In this document: piece after piece, positions 17,268-25,803 of the stretch | Position numbering within the stretch: the first letter of the stretch is position 1 | Layout: each line of letters opens with the position of its first letter | Assembly (NCBI RefSeq): GCF_900129395.1 | Contig: NZ_FQVP01000005.1 | Coordinates: 186,001 to 250,000 of the forward strand | Direction of reading: 5' to 3' | Source of the DNA: Pseudosulfitobacter pseudonitzschiae | GTDB taxonomy: Bacteria > Pseudomonadota > Alphaproteobacteria > Rhodobacterales > Rhodobacteraceae | DNA length: 64,000 nt | Translations under genes and position numbers: made by a program | Notes under the pieces: generated by a model | The model's database searches: none | Told to the model about the DNA's origin: nothing | Seen by the model: the letters and a program-made list of their open reading frames with translations, nothing else

Positions 17268-18632
17268 TTAGGCGCCGGGGTTGCACGATCCCAGTGCGCC
17301 GCCCGAGAACATCGGGTGGTCGACGGGATAGGTAACCTGCTCGGTCGGTGTGACTTCGACGATTTCCACGAGATCGAATTCGTTCTCGGGGTTTTCCTTG
17401 CCGCGCACGACAACGACGTCCTTAAAGCACTGGTGGTCGCCGGCACGGTACAGGGTCGGGCCGTTGCCCAATCCGTCGAACTCAAAGCCTTCCAGGGCTT
17501 CGACAACGGCGCAGGGGTTGAACGAACCGGCACGGGTGACCGCGTCAGCATACAGCAGCGTCTGCGCATAGCAGGTCTGGGCCGCCTGGCTGGGCGGGAA
17601 GCCGTATTTTTCGCCGAAGGATTTGACGAAAGCGTTGGTGCCCGTGTAGCGGTCGCCTTTTTCGTTCTCCAGCTTCCAGTCCCAGTTTTGCGAACCCACG
17701 ATGCCGGCGATGTTCTTGCCTGCACCCTTGGCCATCAGCTCGGAATAGAGCGGCACGACGATTTCAAAGTTCTTGCCGTTGGCTTGCTTTTCACGCAGGC
17801 CGAACTGAACGGCGTTGGTCAGCGAGTTGACCATGTTCCCGCCGTAGTGGTTCAGAACCAGAACATCGGCACCCGAGTTCAGGACCGGCGCGATATAGGA
17901 CGAGAAGTCGGTTGCGGCGAGCGGCGTGCGCACTTTTTCGACTGTGTCCCAGCCCAAAGCCTCGGTCGCGGCTGCAATCGATTCTTCCTGCGTCCAGCCC
18001 CATGTATAGTCGGCCGTCAGGTGATAAGCGCGGCGATCCGTGCCATAAAGCTGCTCAAGCACGGGGGCGAGGGCAGCGGCGGACATATACGCGTTAAAGA
18101 AGTGGCGGAAACCGTTGGCTTTCTTGTCTTTGCCGGTGGTGTCGTTCGAGTGGGTCAGACCCGCCATGAAGATCACGCCAGCTTCCTGGCACAGACCTTG
18201 CACAGCCACAGCCACGCCAGAGGACGAGCCGCCCGAGATCATGATCGCGCCGTCTTTTTCGATCATCGACTTGGCCGATGCGCGCGCAGCGTCCGATTTG
18301 GTTTGTGTGTCGCCAGTGACAAAGTTGACCTTCTTGCCCAGGATACCCGTGCCGTCCAGAACCTTGGACGAGAAAGTGCTGAGCATCCCGCCGTCGCCTT
18401 CACCGTTCAGGTGTTCTACGGCCAGCTCGAATGCACGCAGTTCGTCCGCGCCTTCATCGGCATAGGGGCCGGATTGGGGCACGTTAAAGCCCAGCGTGAC
18501 CGTGTCGCCGGTCGGCGCGTTGGTAAAGCCTGCGTGGCTGGCCGCACTCAGATACGTCGGCAGCGCAAGGCCCGCCCCGGCGATTGTGCCGGTCTTGAGC
18601 ACGCCGCGACGTGTAAAGTTCGAATTGGACAT
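17268..18632 (-). CDS. livK: Liv-type ABC transporter substrate-binding protein, Tat signal
   Basis: 454-residue periplasmic binding protein of the branched-chain amino acid/amide class. N-terminal twin-arginine signal (FTRRGVLKTG then a hydrophobic stretch ending AASHA). Type I fold stretches: TLGFNVPQSGPYADEGADELRAFELAVEHLNG, MISGGSSSGVAVAVQGLCQEAGVIFMAG, ADYTWGWTQEESIAAATEALGW and VLVLNHYGG. ATG at 18630-18632 has GGAGGATTTC upstream; a longer frame to 18719 is unlikely. First gene of livKHMGF. Ligand unknown; branched-chain amino acid, amide or another small amide-like compound. Confidence 0.88.
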   Translation of the reverse strand: MSNSNFTRRGVLKTGTIAGAGLALPTYLSAASHAGFTNAPTGDTVTLGFNVPQSGPYADEGADELRAFELAVEHLNGEGDGGMLSTFSSKVLDGTGILGKKVNFVTGDTQTKSDAARASAKSMIEKDGAIMISGGSSSGVAVAVQGLCQEAGVIFMAGLTHSNDTTGKDKKANGFRHFFNAYMSAAALAPVLEQLYGTDRRAYHLTADYTWGWTQEESIAAATEALGWDTVEKVRTPLAATDFSSYIAPVLNSGADVLVLNHYGGNMVNSLTNAVQFGLREKQANGKNFEIVVPLYSELMAKGAGKNIAGIVGSQNWDWKLENEKGDRYTGTNAFVKSFGEKYGFPPSQAAQTCYAQTLLYADAVTRAGSFNPCAVVEALEGFEFDGLGNGPTLYRAGDHQCFKDVVVVRGKENPENEFDLVEIVEVTPTEQVTYPVDHPMFSGGALGSCNPGA

Positions 18633-18877
18633 GAAATCCTCCCAGTTGTTGAATTGCGCCCCGCCGACTCCTCCGTCCGCACGCAGCGCATGCACCACGC
18701 CTGTTGATGCGCTGTGCAAATATGTTATCGCCTGCTTTTGGAAAACTTCGCAATAACCCCCTTGAAATTCACGATTATTTTGTAAACAAATGAACAGAAA
18801 TCATTAACACGATGTAAAGATTCTTATGTCGCGTTGCAGAAAGCCCTTGATAAGGCGCAACAAAGAGATGGGGGCGG

Positions 18878-20173
18878 ATGATGAACAGGGACTCGTTGAC
18901 CGGCAGTCGCATCCGCGAGCGGCGGGTGATTGCAGGTCTGAAACAGGCTGATCTGGCGCAACAGGCCGGAATCTCGGCCAGCTATCTCAACCTGATCGAG
19001 CACAATCGCCGCAGAATCGGCGGCAAACTGCTCTTGAACATCGCACATGTGCTGGGCGTCGAGCCGTCGGCGCTGACCGAAGGGGCCGAGGCCGCATTGA
19101 TCGCGGCGCTGCGCGAGGCGGCCAATGATGGGGGGCTGGGCGTGGCCGAGGTTGAGCGGGTCGAGGAGTTCGCAGGCCGCTTTCCCGGCTGGGCCGAAGT
19201 GCTGGCCGGGGCGCACCGCCGTGTGCTTTCGTTGGAACGCACGGTAGAAACCCTCAGCGACCGGCTGACCCATGATCCGCAACTGGCCACCTCGATGCAC
19301 GAGGTTCTGTCGACTGCTGCCGCGATCCGGTCGACCGCGTCGATTCTGGCCGATGACACCAGCATTTCGCCCGACTGGCAGGCACGGTTTCACGCCAATA
19401 TTGATCAGGACAGCCGTCGTCTGGCAGACAGTGCCAAGGCCCTCGTGACCTACCTGGATGCGAACCCCCAGGAGACGGCCCATGTCTCGCCGCAGGAAGA
19501 GGTCGATGTCTTTCTCGAAGCGCATGGGCACAACTTTGAGGGGCTGGAGGCCGGCACGCAAACGGTTGACGCCGTGCTGGCCCGGGCCCCGCAACTGGTG
19601 TCGGTCGCGGCACAGCATCTGGCGCGACAGGTTCTGGGTCAGATCGAGGCTGACGCCCGTGCGGTCAGCCGTGCGGTGCTGTCCGAGGCGATCAAACACA
19701 TCGGCATTGATCCGGTGGCGCTGGCGCAGGAATTCGGCGTGTCGGTGGCGCGCATTCTGCGAAGGCTGGCAGCCCAACCGGGCACACCGCGCGGGCTGGT
19801 TGTCTGTGACCGTGCGGGCAGCCTGGTGTTCCGGCGTCCGGTCGAAGGTTTCTCGATCCCGCGGTTCGGGGCCTGTTGCCCGCTTTGGCCGCTGTTTCAG
19901 GTCTTGCAGCACCCGGGGCAGGTGCTGCGCGAACGGGTTCAGCAGCAGGGCCGCAACGTGGCATCCTTTGACTGCTTTGCCGTGGCCGAGCCTGTGGGGC
20001 CTGCCCAGTATAATGCACCGCCCCTTGTGCATGCGACCATGCTGATCCTGCCGGTCAACGCCCCGGATCACGGCCAGAACGCTGGCCGCCCGGTGGGTGC
20101 CACCTGCCGTATCTGCCCGCGCGAGGCCTGCGCAGGCCGGCGCGAACCGTCTATCCTGAGCGCAGGCTTTTGA
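18878..20173 (+). CDS. XRE-family regulator of the ScfR/PccR-like (short-chain acyl-CoA) group
   Basis: 431 residues. An XRE helix-turn-helix covers about residues 10-65 (SRIRERRVIAGLKQADLAQQAGISASYLNLIEHNRR). The C-terminal half matches the DUF2083/ScfR group that senses short-chain acyl-CoAs, with cysteines C333, C334, C410, C413 and C418 (CRICPREAC) followed by GRREPSI. Residues 128-195 unexpectedly resemble a histidine-kinase dimerisation helix pair, with His141-Glu in the phospho-acceptor position. Upstream of and in the same direction as the receiver and kinase genes. Likely targets are acyl-CoA metabolism genes; no TTTGCAAA pair (the reported PccR motif) was found nearby. GGGGGCGG precedes the ATG; a second ATG is the next codon. 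Confidence 0.78.
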   Translation: MMNRDSLTGSRIRERRVIAGLKQADLAQQAGISASYLNLIEHNRRRIGGKLLLNIAHVLGVEPSALTEGAEAALIAALREAANDGGLGVAEVERVEEFAGRFPGWAEVLAGAHRRVLSLERTVETLSDRLTHDPQLATSMHEVLSTAAAIRSTASILADDTSISPDWQARFHANIDQDSRRLADSAKALVTYLDANPQETAHVSPQEEVDVFLEAHGHNFEGLEAGTQTVDAVLARAPQLVSVAAQHLARQVLGQIEADARAVSRAVLSEAIKHIGIDPVALAQEFGVSVARILRRLAAQPGTPRGLVVCDRAGSLVFRRPVEGFSIPRFGACCPLWPLFQVLQHPGQVLRERVQQQGRNVASFDCFAVAEPVGPAQYNAPPLVHATMLILPVNAPDHGQNAGRPVGATCRICPREACAGRREPSILSAGF

Positions 20174-20214
20174 CAGGCCATGCTTTTCGATCAATAGTCT
20201 GTGAATAAAAGGAG

Positions 20215-20241
20215 CGCCGCGCGCAGCACTGCCGCGCGGCG
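20215..20241 (+). other. GC hairpin in the leader of the receiver gene
   Basis: CGCCGCGCG pairs with CGCGCGGCG (9 bp, 9-base loop) 50 bases before the response regulator start. No T run follows. It could end transcripts from the XRE gene weakly or shape the leader of the kinase operon. Confidence 0.4.
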
Positions 20242-20290
20242 ACGTGGCACAAAAGTGCGACGGGGGCCGTTCGGGGAGGAATGGACACCA

Positions 20291-20659
20291 ATGGACAAGC
20301 ACGTACTGCTGGTCGAAGACGAAGTGAATATCATCGAGGCCATGCGCTTTTTGCTGACGCGCGACGGCTGGAAGGTGGGCACACATTCGGATGGGGCCAC
20401 TGCCGTTTCGGCGATCCGCGATGCGCGGCCCGATCTGGTGGTGCTGGACTATATGCTGCCGGGCAAAAGCGGCATCGAGATTTTGACCGAACTGCGCGCC
20501 TTGCCCGATTTCGCGGGCCTGCCGGTGCTGATGTTGACCGCACGGGGCCAGTCGCGCGACCGTGATCTGGCGGAACGGGCAGGGGTCAACCGGTTCATGA
20601 CCAAGCCGTTCTCGAACGCCGAAGTGTTGAACGCCGTGCGCGATCTGGTGCGGGCCTAG
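20291..20659 (+). CDS. Receiver-only response regulator
   Basis: 122-residue stand-alone REC domain. Conserved residues are Glu9-Asp10-Glu11 (acidic pocket), the phospho-acceptor Asp53 (VVLDYMLPG), Thr83 and Lys105 (MTKPF). It has no DNA-binding output, so it must act by protein contact, as an intermediate phosphate carrier, or as a phosphate sink for the kinase two genes downstream. ATG at 20291 preceded by GGGGAGGAA. Four bases separate it from the small membrane gene, so the three genes form an operon. CrbR-type partners of related kinases have a LuxR output; this one does not. Confidence 0.9.
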   Translation: MDKHVLLVEDEVNIIEAMRFLLTRDGWKVGTHSDGATAVSAIRDARPDLVVLDYMLPGKSGIEILTELRALPDFAGLPVLMLTARGQSRDRDLAERAGVNRFMTKPFSNAEVLNAVRDLVRA

Positions 20660-20662
20660 GCG

Positions 20663-20944
20663 ATGGCGCGCGGGCCGTCCTCTCCGGTGTTCCTGGAACG
20701 GCGCAGCTATCGCCGCCGCCGTTTGCAGGACGCGCAACGGTTGTTGCCGGTGCTGGGGATGCTGCTGTGGATGGTGCCGGTGCTGTGGCCGACGCGGGAC
20801 GAGACCGGGCACGTCACAATGTCCGCGGCCATCTATTATGTCTTTGGCGTCTGGTGCCTGCTGATCGGGCTCAGTTTCGGGCTTTGGCGCGGATTGAAAC
20901 GCAAGGTGGACGAGGGAACGGAGCCACCGGCGGGTGATCCCTGA
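20663..20944 (+). CDS. Small two-helix membrane protein
   Basis: 93 residues. A basic N-terminus (LERRSYRRRRLQDAQR) is followed by two transmembrane helices (about residues 28-43 and 54-75) and a charged C-terminus. Not recognised as a named family. Its stop overlaps the kinase start (ATGA), so the two are translationally coupled. By position it could be an accessory subunit of the SLC5 transporter domain of the kinase, much as small two-helix proteins accompany some sodium-solute symporters. This is inference. Confidence 0.7.
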   Translation: MARGPSSPVFLERRSYRRRRLQDAQRLLPVLGMLLWMVPVLWPTRDETGHVTMSAAIYYVFGVWCLLIGLSFGLWRGLKRKVDEGTEPPAGDP

Positions 20945-23634
20945 TGGCGTCGCTGAACCTGCTGGTCGGCGTCAGTCTGGTCTATGTGGCATTTCTCTTT
21001 GCCGTGGCCTTTGCCGCCGAGCGTGCCGCCGTGCGCGGGCGCAGCGGCTGGTTGCGCACGCCGCTGGTCTACACGCTGTCGCTGTCGATTTATTGCACCG
21101 CCTGGACCTTCTACGGAGCTGTTGGCTATGCCGCGCGCTCGGGGATGGAATACGTGACCATCTACCTTGGACCGTCGCTTGTGATGATCGGCTGGTGGTG
21201 GGTCTTGCGCAAGCTGGTGCGCATCGGGCGCAGCCAACGGGTGACTTCGGTCGCTGACCTGATCTCGGCCCGCTATGGCAAGTCGAACACGCTCGCCATC
21301 ATCGTCACGCTTATGGCCGTGGTCGGCGTGACGCCCTACATCGCGCTTCAACTGCAATCCGTGACGCTGGCCTTGTCAATCTTCTCGGGACCGCCGGACG
21401 CCGAGGGACTGAACGGGTTGAACCCACTTTCTGCGGGATTCTGGGTTGCCGGAGGGCTGGCCGTCTTTACCGTCCTGTTCGGCACCCGCAACCTGAATGC
21501 CAACGAACGTCACGACGGCGTGGTCATCGCCATTGCCGTCGAAGCGGTGGTCAAACTGGTCGCGCTATTGGCCGTGGGCATTTTTGTGGTCTGGGGCATT
21601 GCGGGCGGCATCGGCCCGATGATGGAACGCATCGACGCCAGCGCGCTGGGCACATGGGAGCTGGACCGCAGCCGCTGGGCCGCGCTGACCGTGCTGTCGG
21701 CGGCGGCGTTCCTGTGCCTGCCGCGCATGTTTCAGGTTTTGGTGGTTGAAAATGACGACGAACGCCATGTGCAGATCGCCAGCTGGGCCTTTCCTGTCTA
21801 CCTGCTGCTGATGAGCCTTTTCGTGGTGCCCATCGCCGTGGTTGGCCTGAACCTGCTGCCTGCGGGGTCGAACCCGGATCTGTTCGTGGTCAGCGTGCCG
21901 CTGGCGCAGGGGCAGACCGGCCTTGCCGTGCTGTCGTTTCTGGGTGGATTTTCCTCGGCCACGTCGATGGTGATCGTGGCCACGCTGGCGCTGTCGACGA
22001 TGGTGTCAAACCATGTGGTCATGCCCATCTACCTCAGCCTCAAGTCCGGCGGTGCCAGCATGTCGGGGGATGTGCGCAACGTGATCCTGCTGGCGCGGCG
22101 GCTGTCGATCCTGCTGATCATCGCGCTGGGTTATGTCTATTACGTCTTGTCCGGCGGCAGCGGCGCACTGGCGGCCATCGGCCTGATTTCATTCGCAGGC
22201 GTGGCACAGTTCCTGCCTGCGATGCTGGGCGGCATCTTTTGGCGGGGCGCGACCCGGTTGGGGGCATTGTCGGGTCTGTGCCTGGGGTTCGCGATCTGGG
22301 TCTATGCGTCGCTGTTGCCCAGCTTTGGTCAGGACGCGGTGCTGCCTGCGTCCTTCTTCGAGGTCGGCCCTTTTGGCATCAACTGGCTGCGCCCCTATGC
22401 GTTTTTCGGGATCGACGGCATGGACCCGACCGTGCACGCGGTGTTCTGGTCGCTGTTGATGAACACGTGCGTGTTCATCGTGGTGTCGTTGTTGACCTTC
22501 CCCAAACCACTGGAGCGGCTGCAAGGCGCGCAATTCGTCAACGTCTTTGATCATTCGGGGCAGGCGCGGGGCTGGCACGCGTCGGTTGCGGCCTCGGAGG
22601 ACCTGATGATCATGGCGCAGCGCATCCTTGGCGCCTCCGAAGCGCAGGCGCTGTTTCGCACGGCAGCGCGCGAACAGGGGATGACCGGCCATCTGCCCGA
22701 ACCGACCCCTGCGTTTCTGGAGCGGTTGGAACGAGAACTGTCTGCCTCTGTGGGCACCGCCACCGCACATGCGATGGTCAGCCAGATGGTCGGCGCGGCC
22801 TCGGTTTCGGTAGAAGATCTGCTGGCGGTGGCGGACGAATCCGCGCAGATGCTGGAATATTCCAGTCAGCTTGAAGCGAAATCCGCCGAGTTGAGCCGCA
22901 CCGCAGGTCAGCTGCGCGAGGCCAATGAAAAGCTGACGCAGCTTTCGGTGCAAAAGGATGCCTTTCTGGGGCAGATCAGCCACGAGCTGCGCACGCCGAT
23001 GACCTCGATCCGCGCCTTTTCAGAAATCATGCGCGATGCAGAGGGGCTGAGCGTTGCCGAGAAGACGAAATATGCCTCGATCATTCACGTCGAGGCGATC
23101 CGTCTGACCCGGCTTCTGGATGATCTGCTGGACCTCAGCGTGCTGGAGAACGGTCAGGTCAGTCTGAATTCGGCCACCGGACCGCTGGAGGCGGTCCTGG
23201 ACCATGCCGTGATCACGGCACAGGCCAGCGGTGACGGACGCCTGCGGGTCACGCGCGATAACGTGGCCGGGGACACGATGGTGACCACCGATCTGGACCG
23301 GTTGGGGCAGGTGTTCATCAACCTGATCACCAACGCCCAGAAATATTGCCGCGCGGCCGCACCGCATCTGGAGATTTCGGTGCACGCCGATGCGAAGCGG
23401 CTGGCGGTCGAGTTTCGGGACAACGGCACGCCGATCCCCGACGCTGCGCGTGCGTTGATCTTTGAAAAATTCGCGCGCGTGGCCGAGGGCGACGGGTCCG
23501 GTGCCGGGCTGGGGCTGGCGATCTGCCGCGAGATCATGGCGCGGTTGGGTGGCGACATCACCCATGTCCCACAGGCGGCTGGAAACGTCTTTGTGGTGCA
23601 GATCCCGCGCCGCCAGGTGTTGGCAGGTCAGTAA
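20944..23634 (+). CDS. SLC5 (sodium/solute symporter)-fused sensor histidine kinase, CbrA/CrbS type
   Basis: 896 residues. Residues 1-520 form about 13 transmembrane helices of a sodium/solute symporter domain (YTLSLSIYCTAWTFYGAVGYAARSG; LGGFSSATSMVIVATLALSTMVSNHVVMP). A linker resembling the STAC domain and a coiled coil (residues 640-670) follow. HisKA has phospho-acceptor His680 (ISHELRTP). The ATPase domain has the N-box INLITNAQKY, G1 FRDNGTPIP and G2 GSGAGLGLAI. No C-terminal receiver. CbrA/CrbS relatives control carbon and acetate use, and acs lies at 46329 in this window, but the ligand is unknown. Operon with the receiver gene and small membrane gene. Confidence 0.9.
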   Translation: MASLNLLVGVSLVYVAFLFAVAFAAERAAVRGRSGWLRTPLVYTLSLSIYCTAWTFYGAVGYAARSGMEYVTIYLGPSLVMIGWWWVLRKLVRIGRSQRVTSVADLISARYGKSNTLAIIVTLMAVVGVTPYIALQLQSVTLALSIFSGPPDAEGLNGLNPLSAGFWVAGGLAVFTVLFGTRNLNANERHDGVVIAIAVEAVVKLVALLAVGIFVVWGIAGGIGPMMERIDASALGTWELDRSRWAALTVLSAAAFLCLPRMFQVLVVENDDERHVQIASWAFPVYLLLMSLFVVPIAVVGLNLLPAGSNPDLFVVSVPLAQGQTGLAVLSFLGGFSSATSMVIVATLALSTMVSNHVVMPIYLSLKSGGASMSGDVRNVILLARRLSILLIIALGYVYYVLSGGSGALAAIGLISFAGVAQFLPAMLGGIFWRGATRLGALSGLCLGFAIWVYASLLPSFGQDAVLPASFFEVGPFGINWLRPYAFFGIDGMDPTVHAVFWSLLMNTCVFIVVSLLTFPKPLERLQGAQFVNVFDHSGQARGWHASVAASEDLMIMAQRILGASEAQALFRTAAREQGMTGHLPEPTPAFLERLERELSASVGTATAHAMVSQMVGAASVSVEDLLAVADESAQMLEYSSQLEAKSAELSRTAGQLREANEKLTQLSVQKDAFLGQISHELRTPMTSIRAFSEIMRDAEGLSVAEKTKYASIIHVEAIRLTRLLDDLLDLSVLENGQVSLNSATGPLEAVLDHAVITAQASGDGRLRVTRDNVAGDTMVTTDLDRLGQVFINLITNAQKYCRAAAPHLEISVHADAKRLAVEFRDNGTPIPDAARALIFEKFARVAEGDGSGAGLGLAICREIMARLGGDITHVPQAAGNVFVVQIPRRQVLAGQ

Positions 23635-23669
23635 TCGACAGGCCTTACGCGCGGCATGCATCTAAAGCC

Positions 23670-23682
23670 AATGGTAACCATT
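23670..23682. promoter_or_regulatory. Palindrome upstream of the FliM-like gene, CtrA-like half-sites
   Basis: AATGGT-A-ACCATT is a perfect 6-base-arm palindrome 43 bases before the FliM/FliN-like gene. On each strand it reads GTAACCAT or TTACCAT, close to the CtrA half-site TTAACCAT. CtrA controls flagellar genes in roseobacters. Motif evidence only. Confidence 0.4.
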
Positions 23683-23725
23683 ATTGCGCTAGGACGGAGT
23701 AATCCACATCCAGGGCAGGGGTGCC

Positions 23726-24904
23726 ATGAGCGCAAGCGATCCGACTCCTTCGGTTCTGCGTCGCAAGACGGCGGCAGGACAACAGCAGCATCAGGCACGG
23801 TCGGTGACCGTGGCCAAAGCGATGCGCCTGTCGATTGCCAAGGTGGGACTGGATGTCTTTGACATGGCGATTCAGGCAATTGGCCTGCTGGTCGAGGACC
23901 GCAGCCAGGAGGTGTGCATCGACATGATGGATGCGGCCAACCTGTTGGTCCTTCTGGACGGCCCACAGGGGCGTGTGGGGGCTGCAATGATCGACGCGGC
24001 GCTGGTCGGCGGGGTGATCCAGCAACAGACGATGGGGCGCGTGGTGCCATCGGCAGGCGCGCCGCGTGCGATGACGGTGACAGATGCGGCCATGTGCGCG
24101 CCGTTGCTGGACGCGCTGTTCGACAAGGCATCGGCCGCAGTCGAAGACGAGGCCGATCGGTTGCTGTTGCGCGGTTTTACCTTTGGTGCCCGTTCGGAAG
24201 AGCCGCGTTTGGTGGGGATGGCACTGGAAGATGCAGAGTATCGCGTGATCCGTCTGACGTTGGACCTGGCCAAGGGCGTGCGTCAGGGCGATCTGGTGCT
24301 GTTTCTGCCGCTGGTGGCAACACATGATCCAGACGGCGGCGGACTGGACGGCAGCGACGAGGAAGGGGAGGCTGACAGTAGTCCGCGCAATATGACCGAT
24401 GTCGTGATGCACCTTGAGGCGGAGCTGATGGTGCAACTGTGCCATGTGCGGATGAACCTGTCGGACCTGACCAGGCTGGCGCCCGGTGACACGGTCCTGC
24501 TCCCGCCCGGCACCTTTCCTGCGACGCGGATCATGGCGCAGTCGGGCAAATGTCTGGGAACGGGGACGCTGGGACAGGTGGATGGTCAGCGCGCGTTGAA
24601 GATTGACCGCGAACCGGCCCATGCCAAGCAGCCCCAACGCCGGCTGTCCGACCAACCCGATGTTGAAATGCCTGCCGTGGCGCGGATTGACATGGGACAG
24701 GGCGGGGTGCCGGACATGACCGACATGGGCCAGATGGAGATGCCGGACACCATGCCTGTGGCTCTTCCATCGGAGATCGAGGATATGCCGTTGCCGCCGA
24801 TGGACGACATGCCGGACCTGAACGCCTTGCCAGAGCTTGACGATCTTCCGGATCTCGCGGACCTGCCCGATCTGGGTGACCTGCCAGAAATCAAATCGGC
24901 CTGA
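23726..24904 (+). CDS. Orphan FliM/FliN C-terminal (SpoA) domain protein
   Basis: 392 residues. Residues about 230-300 match the SpoA/FliM-FliN surface-presentation fold (MNLSDLTRLAPGDTVLLPPGTF then GKCLGTGTLGQVDGQRALKI). The N-terminal 200 residues resemble the middle/C-terminal part of FliM-like proteins seen in roseobacters. The last 100 residues are low complexity and acidic: Met/Asp/Pro-rich, ending in repeated (D/E)LPDL units. It could be a FliM-type rotor subunit or a rotor regulator. No other flagellar gene is in the window. It lies 91 bases after the kinase in the same direction. Start ATG has CAGGGG upstream. Confidence 0.75.
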   Translation: MSASDPTPSVLRRKTAAGQQQHQARSVTVAKAMRLSIAKVGLDVFDMAIQAIGLLVEDRSQEVCIDMMDAANLLVLLDGPQGRVGAAMIDAALVGGVIQQQTMGRVVPSAGAPRAMTVTDAAMCAPLLDALFDKASAAVEDEADRLLLRGFTFGARSEEPRLVGMALEDAEYRVIRLTLDLAKGVRQGDLVLFLPLVATHDPDGGGLDGSDEEGEADSSPRNMTDVVMHLEAELMVQLCHVRMNLSDLTRLAPGDTVLLPPGTFPATRIMAQSGKCLGTGTLGQVDGQRALKIDREPAHAKQPQRRLSDQPDVEMPAVARIDMGQGGVPDMTDMGQMEMPDTMPVALPSEIEDMPLPPMDDMPDLNALPELDDLPDLADLPDLGDLPEIKSA

Positions 24905-24935
24905 CCGACCGTCTGGATCGCTGGACAGGTTGCTC

Positions 24936-25361
24936 TCAGGCCCCGGACATCGCTGTCAGCGTAGGCCGCAGACCTTCGAGATCATAGCCACCCTTGCGGG
25001 CGGTCTCCAGAATGTCATCGACGCTTTGCGTGCCTGCCTGACCCAGCGCCCAGATCACCGTGCATCGGGTGCCCGAGGCGCAATAGGCCAGAACCTTGCC
25101 CGGCGCATCGGCGACAAAGCCCATTTGCGCCGCGATATTATCGGGGGTCATCGTCTGATGCGTCAGCGGCAAAACCTTGAAATCCAGCCCCGCCTCTTGC
25201 GCCGCGACGGCCATCGCGTCTGCCTGATGGCTGGGCGGGTTTTCCGCGTCGGGCCGGTTGCAGATCACACGGGTAAAGCCTGCCTCGGCGATGGCGGGCA
25301 GGTCTGCCGGATCAATCTGCGGCGATACGAAATAGGCGGGGGTGATTTGACGAATATCCAT
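24936..25361 (-). CDS. TIGR01244/DUF442 sulfurtransferase-phosphatase-like protein
   Basis: 141 residues. Dual-specificity-phosphatase-like fold with active-site loop C94-A-S-G-T-R99. This family (DUF442) is the rhodanese-like half of the bifunctional Blh protein, which handles persulfide sulfur. Conserved surroundings: VICNRPDAENPPS and GKVLAYCASGTRCTVIWAL. Last gene of the operon that starts with the metallo-hydrolase at 27115, nine bases after the second YeeE half. Likely acts on thiosulfate or persulfide in the cytoplasm. Confidence 0.88.
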   Translation of the reverse strand: MDIRQITPAYFVSPQIDPADLPAIAEAGFTRVICNRPDAENPPSHQADAMAVAAQEAGLDFKVLPLTHQTMTPDNIAAQMGFVADAPGKVLAYCASGTRCTVIWALGQAGTQSVDDILETARKGGYDLEGLRPTLTAMSGA

Positions 25362-25370
25362 AGCGCAGGT

Positions 25371-25802
25371 CTAGGCCGATGCCGTCCGTCTGTCCAGTAT
25401 CTGACTGACGCGGGGTGCTGCCGCCATGCCAACCATCATCGCCACCAGAAACACCACTCCCGGGATACCGCCATACCCCAGCGAGGCCATCGCAGGCCCG
25501 GGGCACAGACCAACCAGCCCCCAGCCAATGCCGAACAACACCGACCCGATCACCAGCCTGCGGGTGATCTCGGTCGAGGGGCGGGGCGGGAACATGCTGC
25601 CGGCCAGTGGCTTGCGGCCCAGGGTCAGCCGCCATGCCACCGCCATGGGTACAATCGCGCCGCCCATGACAAAGGCCAGCGTCGGGTCCCATGCGCCGAA
25701 GATGTCCAGAAATCCCTGCACGCGGTTGGTGTCGGTCATCCCGGACAGATGCAGCCCCAGCCCGAACAGCCCCCCCGCGACGATGGCAATGAACAGCCGC
25801 AT
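25371..25802 (-). CDS. YeeE/YedE (TsuA-like) sulfur transporter, half protein B
   Basis: 143 residues, four transmembrane helices, with the conserved Cys motif GLCPGPAMASLGYGG. YeeE/TsuA proteins move thiosulfate or other sulfur species across the inner membrane by passing them between conserved cysteines. Here the protein is about half the length of E. coli TsuA and is paired with the other half one base away, so the two likely assemble together. The direction of transport is not known. Confidence 0.88.
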   Translation of the reverse strand: MRLFIAIVAGGLFGLGLHLSGMTDTNRVQGFLDIFGAWDPTLAFVMGGAIVPMAVAWRLTLGRKPLAGSMFPPRPSTEITRRLVIGSVLFGIGWGLVGLCPGPAMASLGYGGIPGVVFLVAMMVGMAAAPRVSQILDRRTASA

Positions 25803-25803
25803 C

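Noticed and set aside
18720-18877. PccR-type TTTGCAAA pair as autoregulatory site of the XRE gene
   Set aside because: Only TTTTGTAAA and TTTTGGAAAA were found, without the four-base-spaced pair, so no site is claimed.
18824-20812. 662-codon open frame on the minus strand across the XRE and receiver genes
   Set aside because: Composition (His/Arg/Gln rich) is typical of a reverse-frame shadow; the plus-strand genes carry clear domains.
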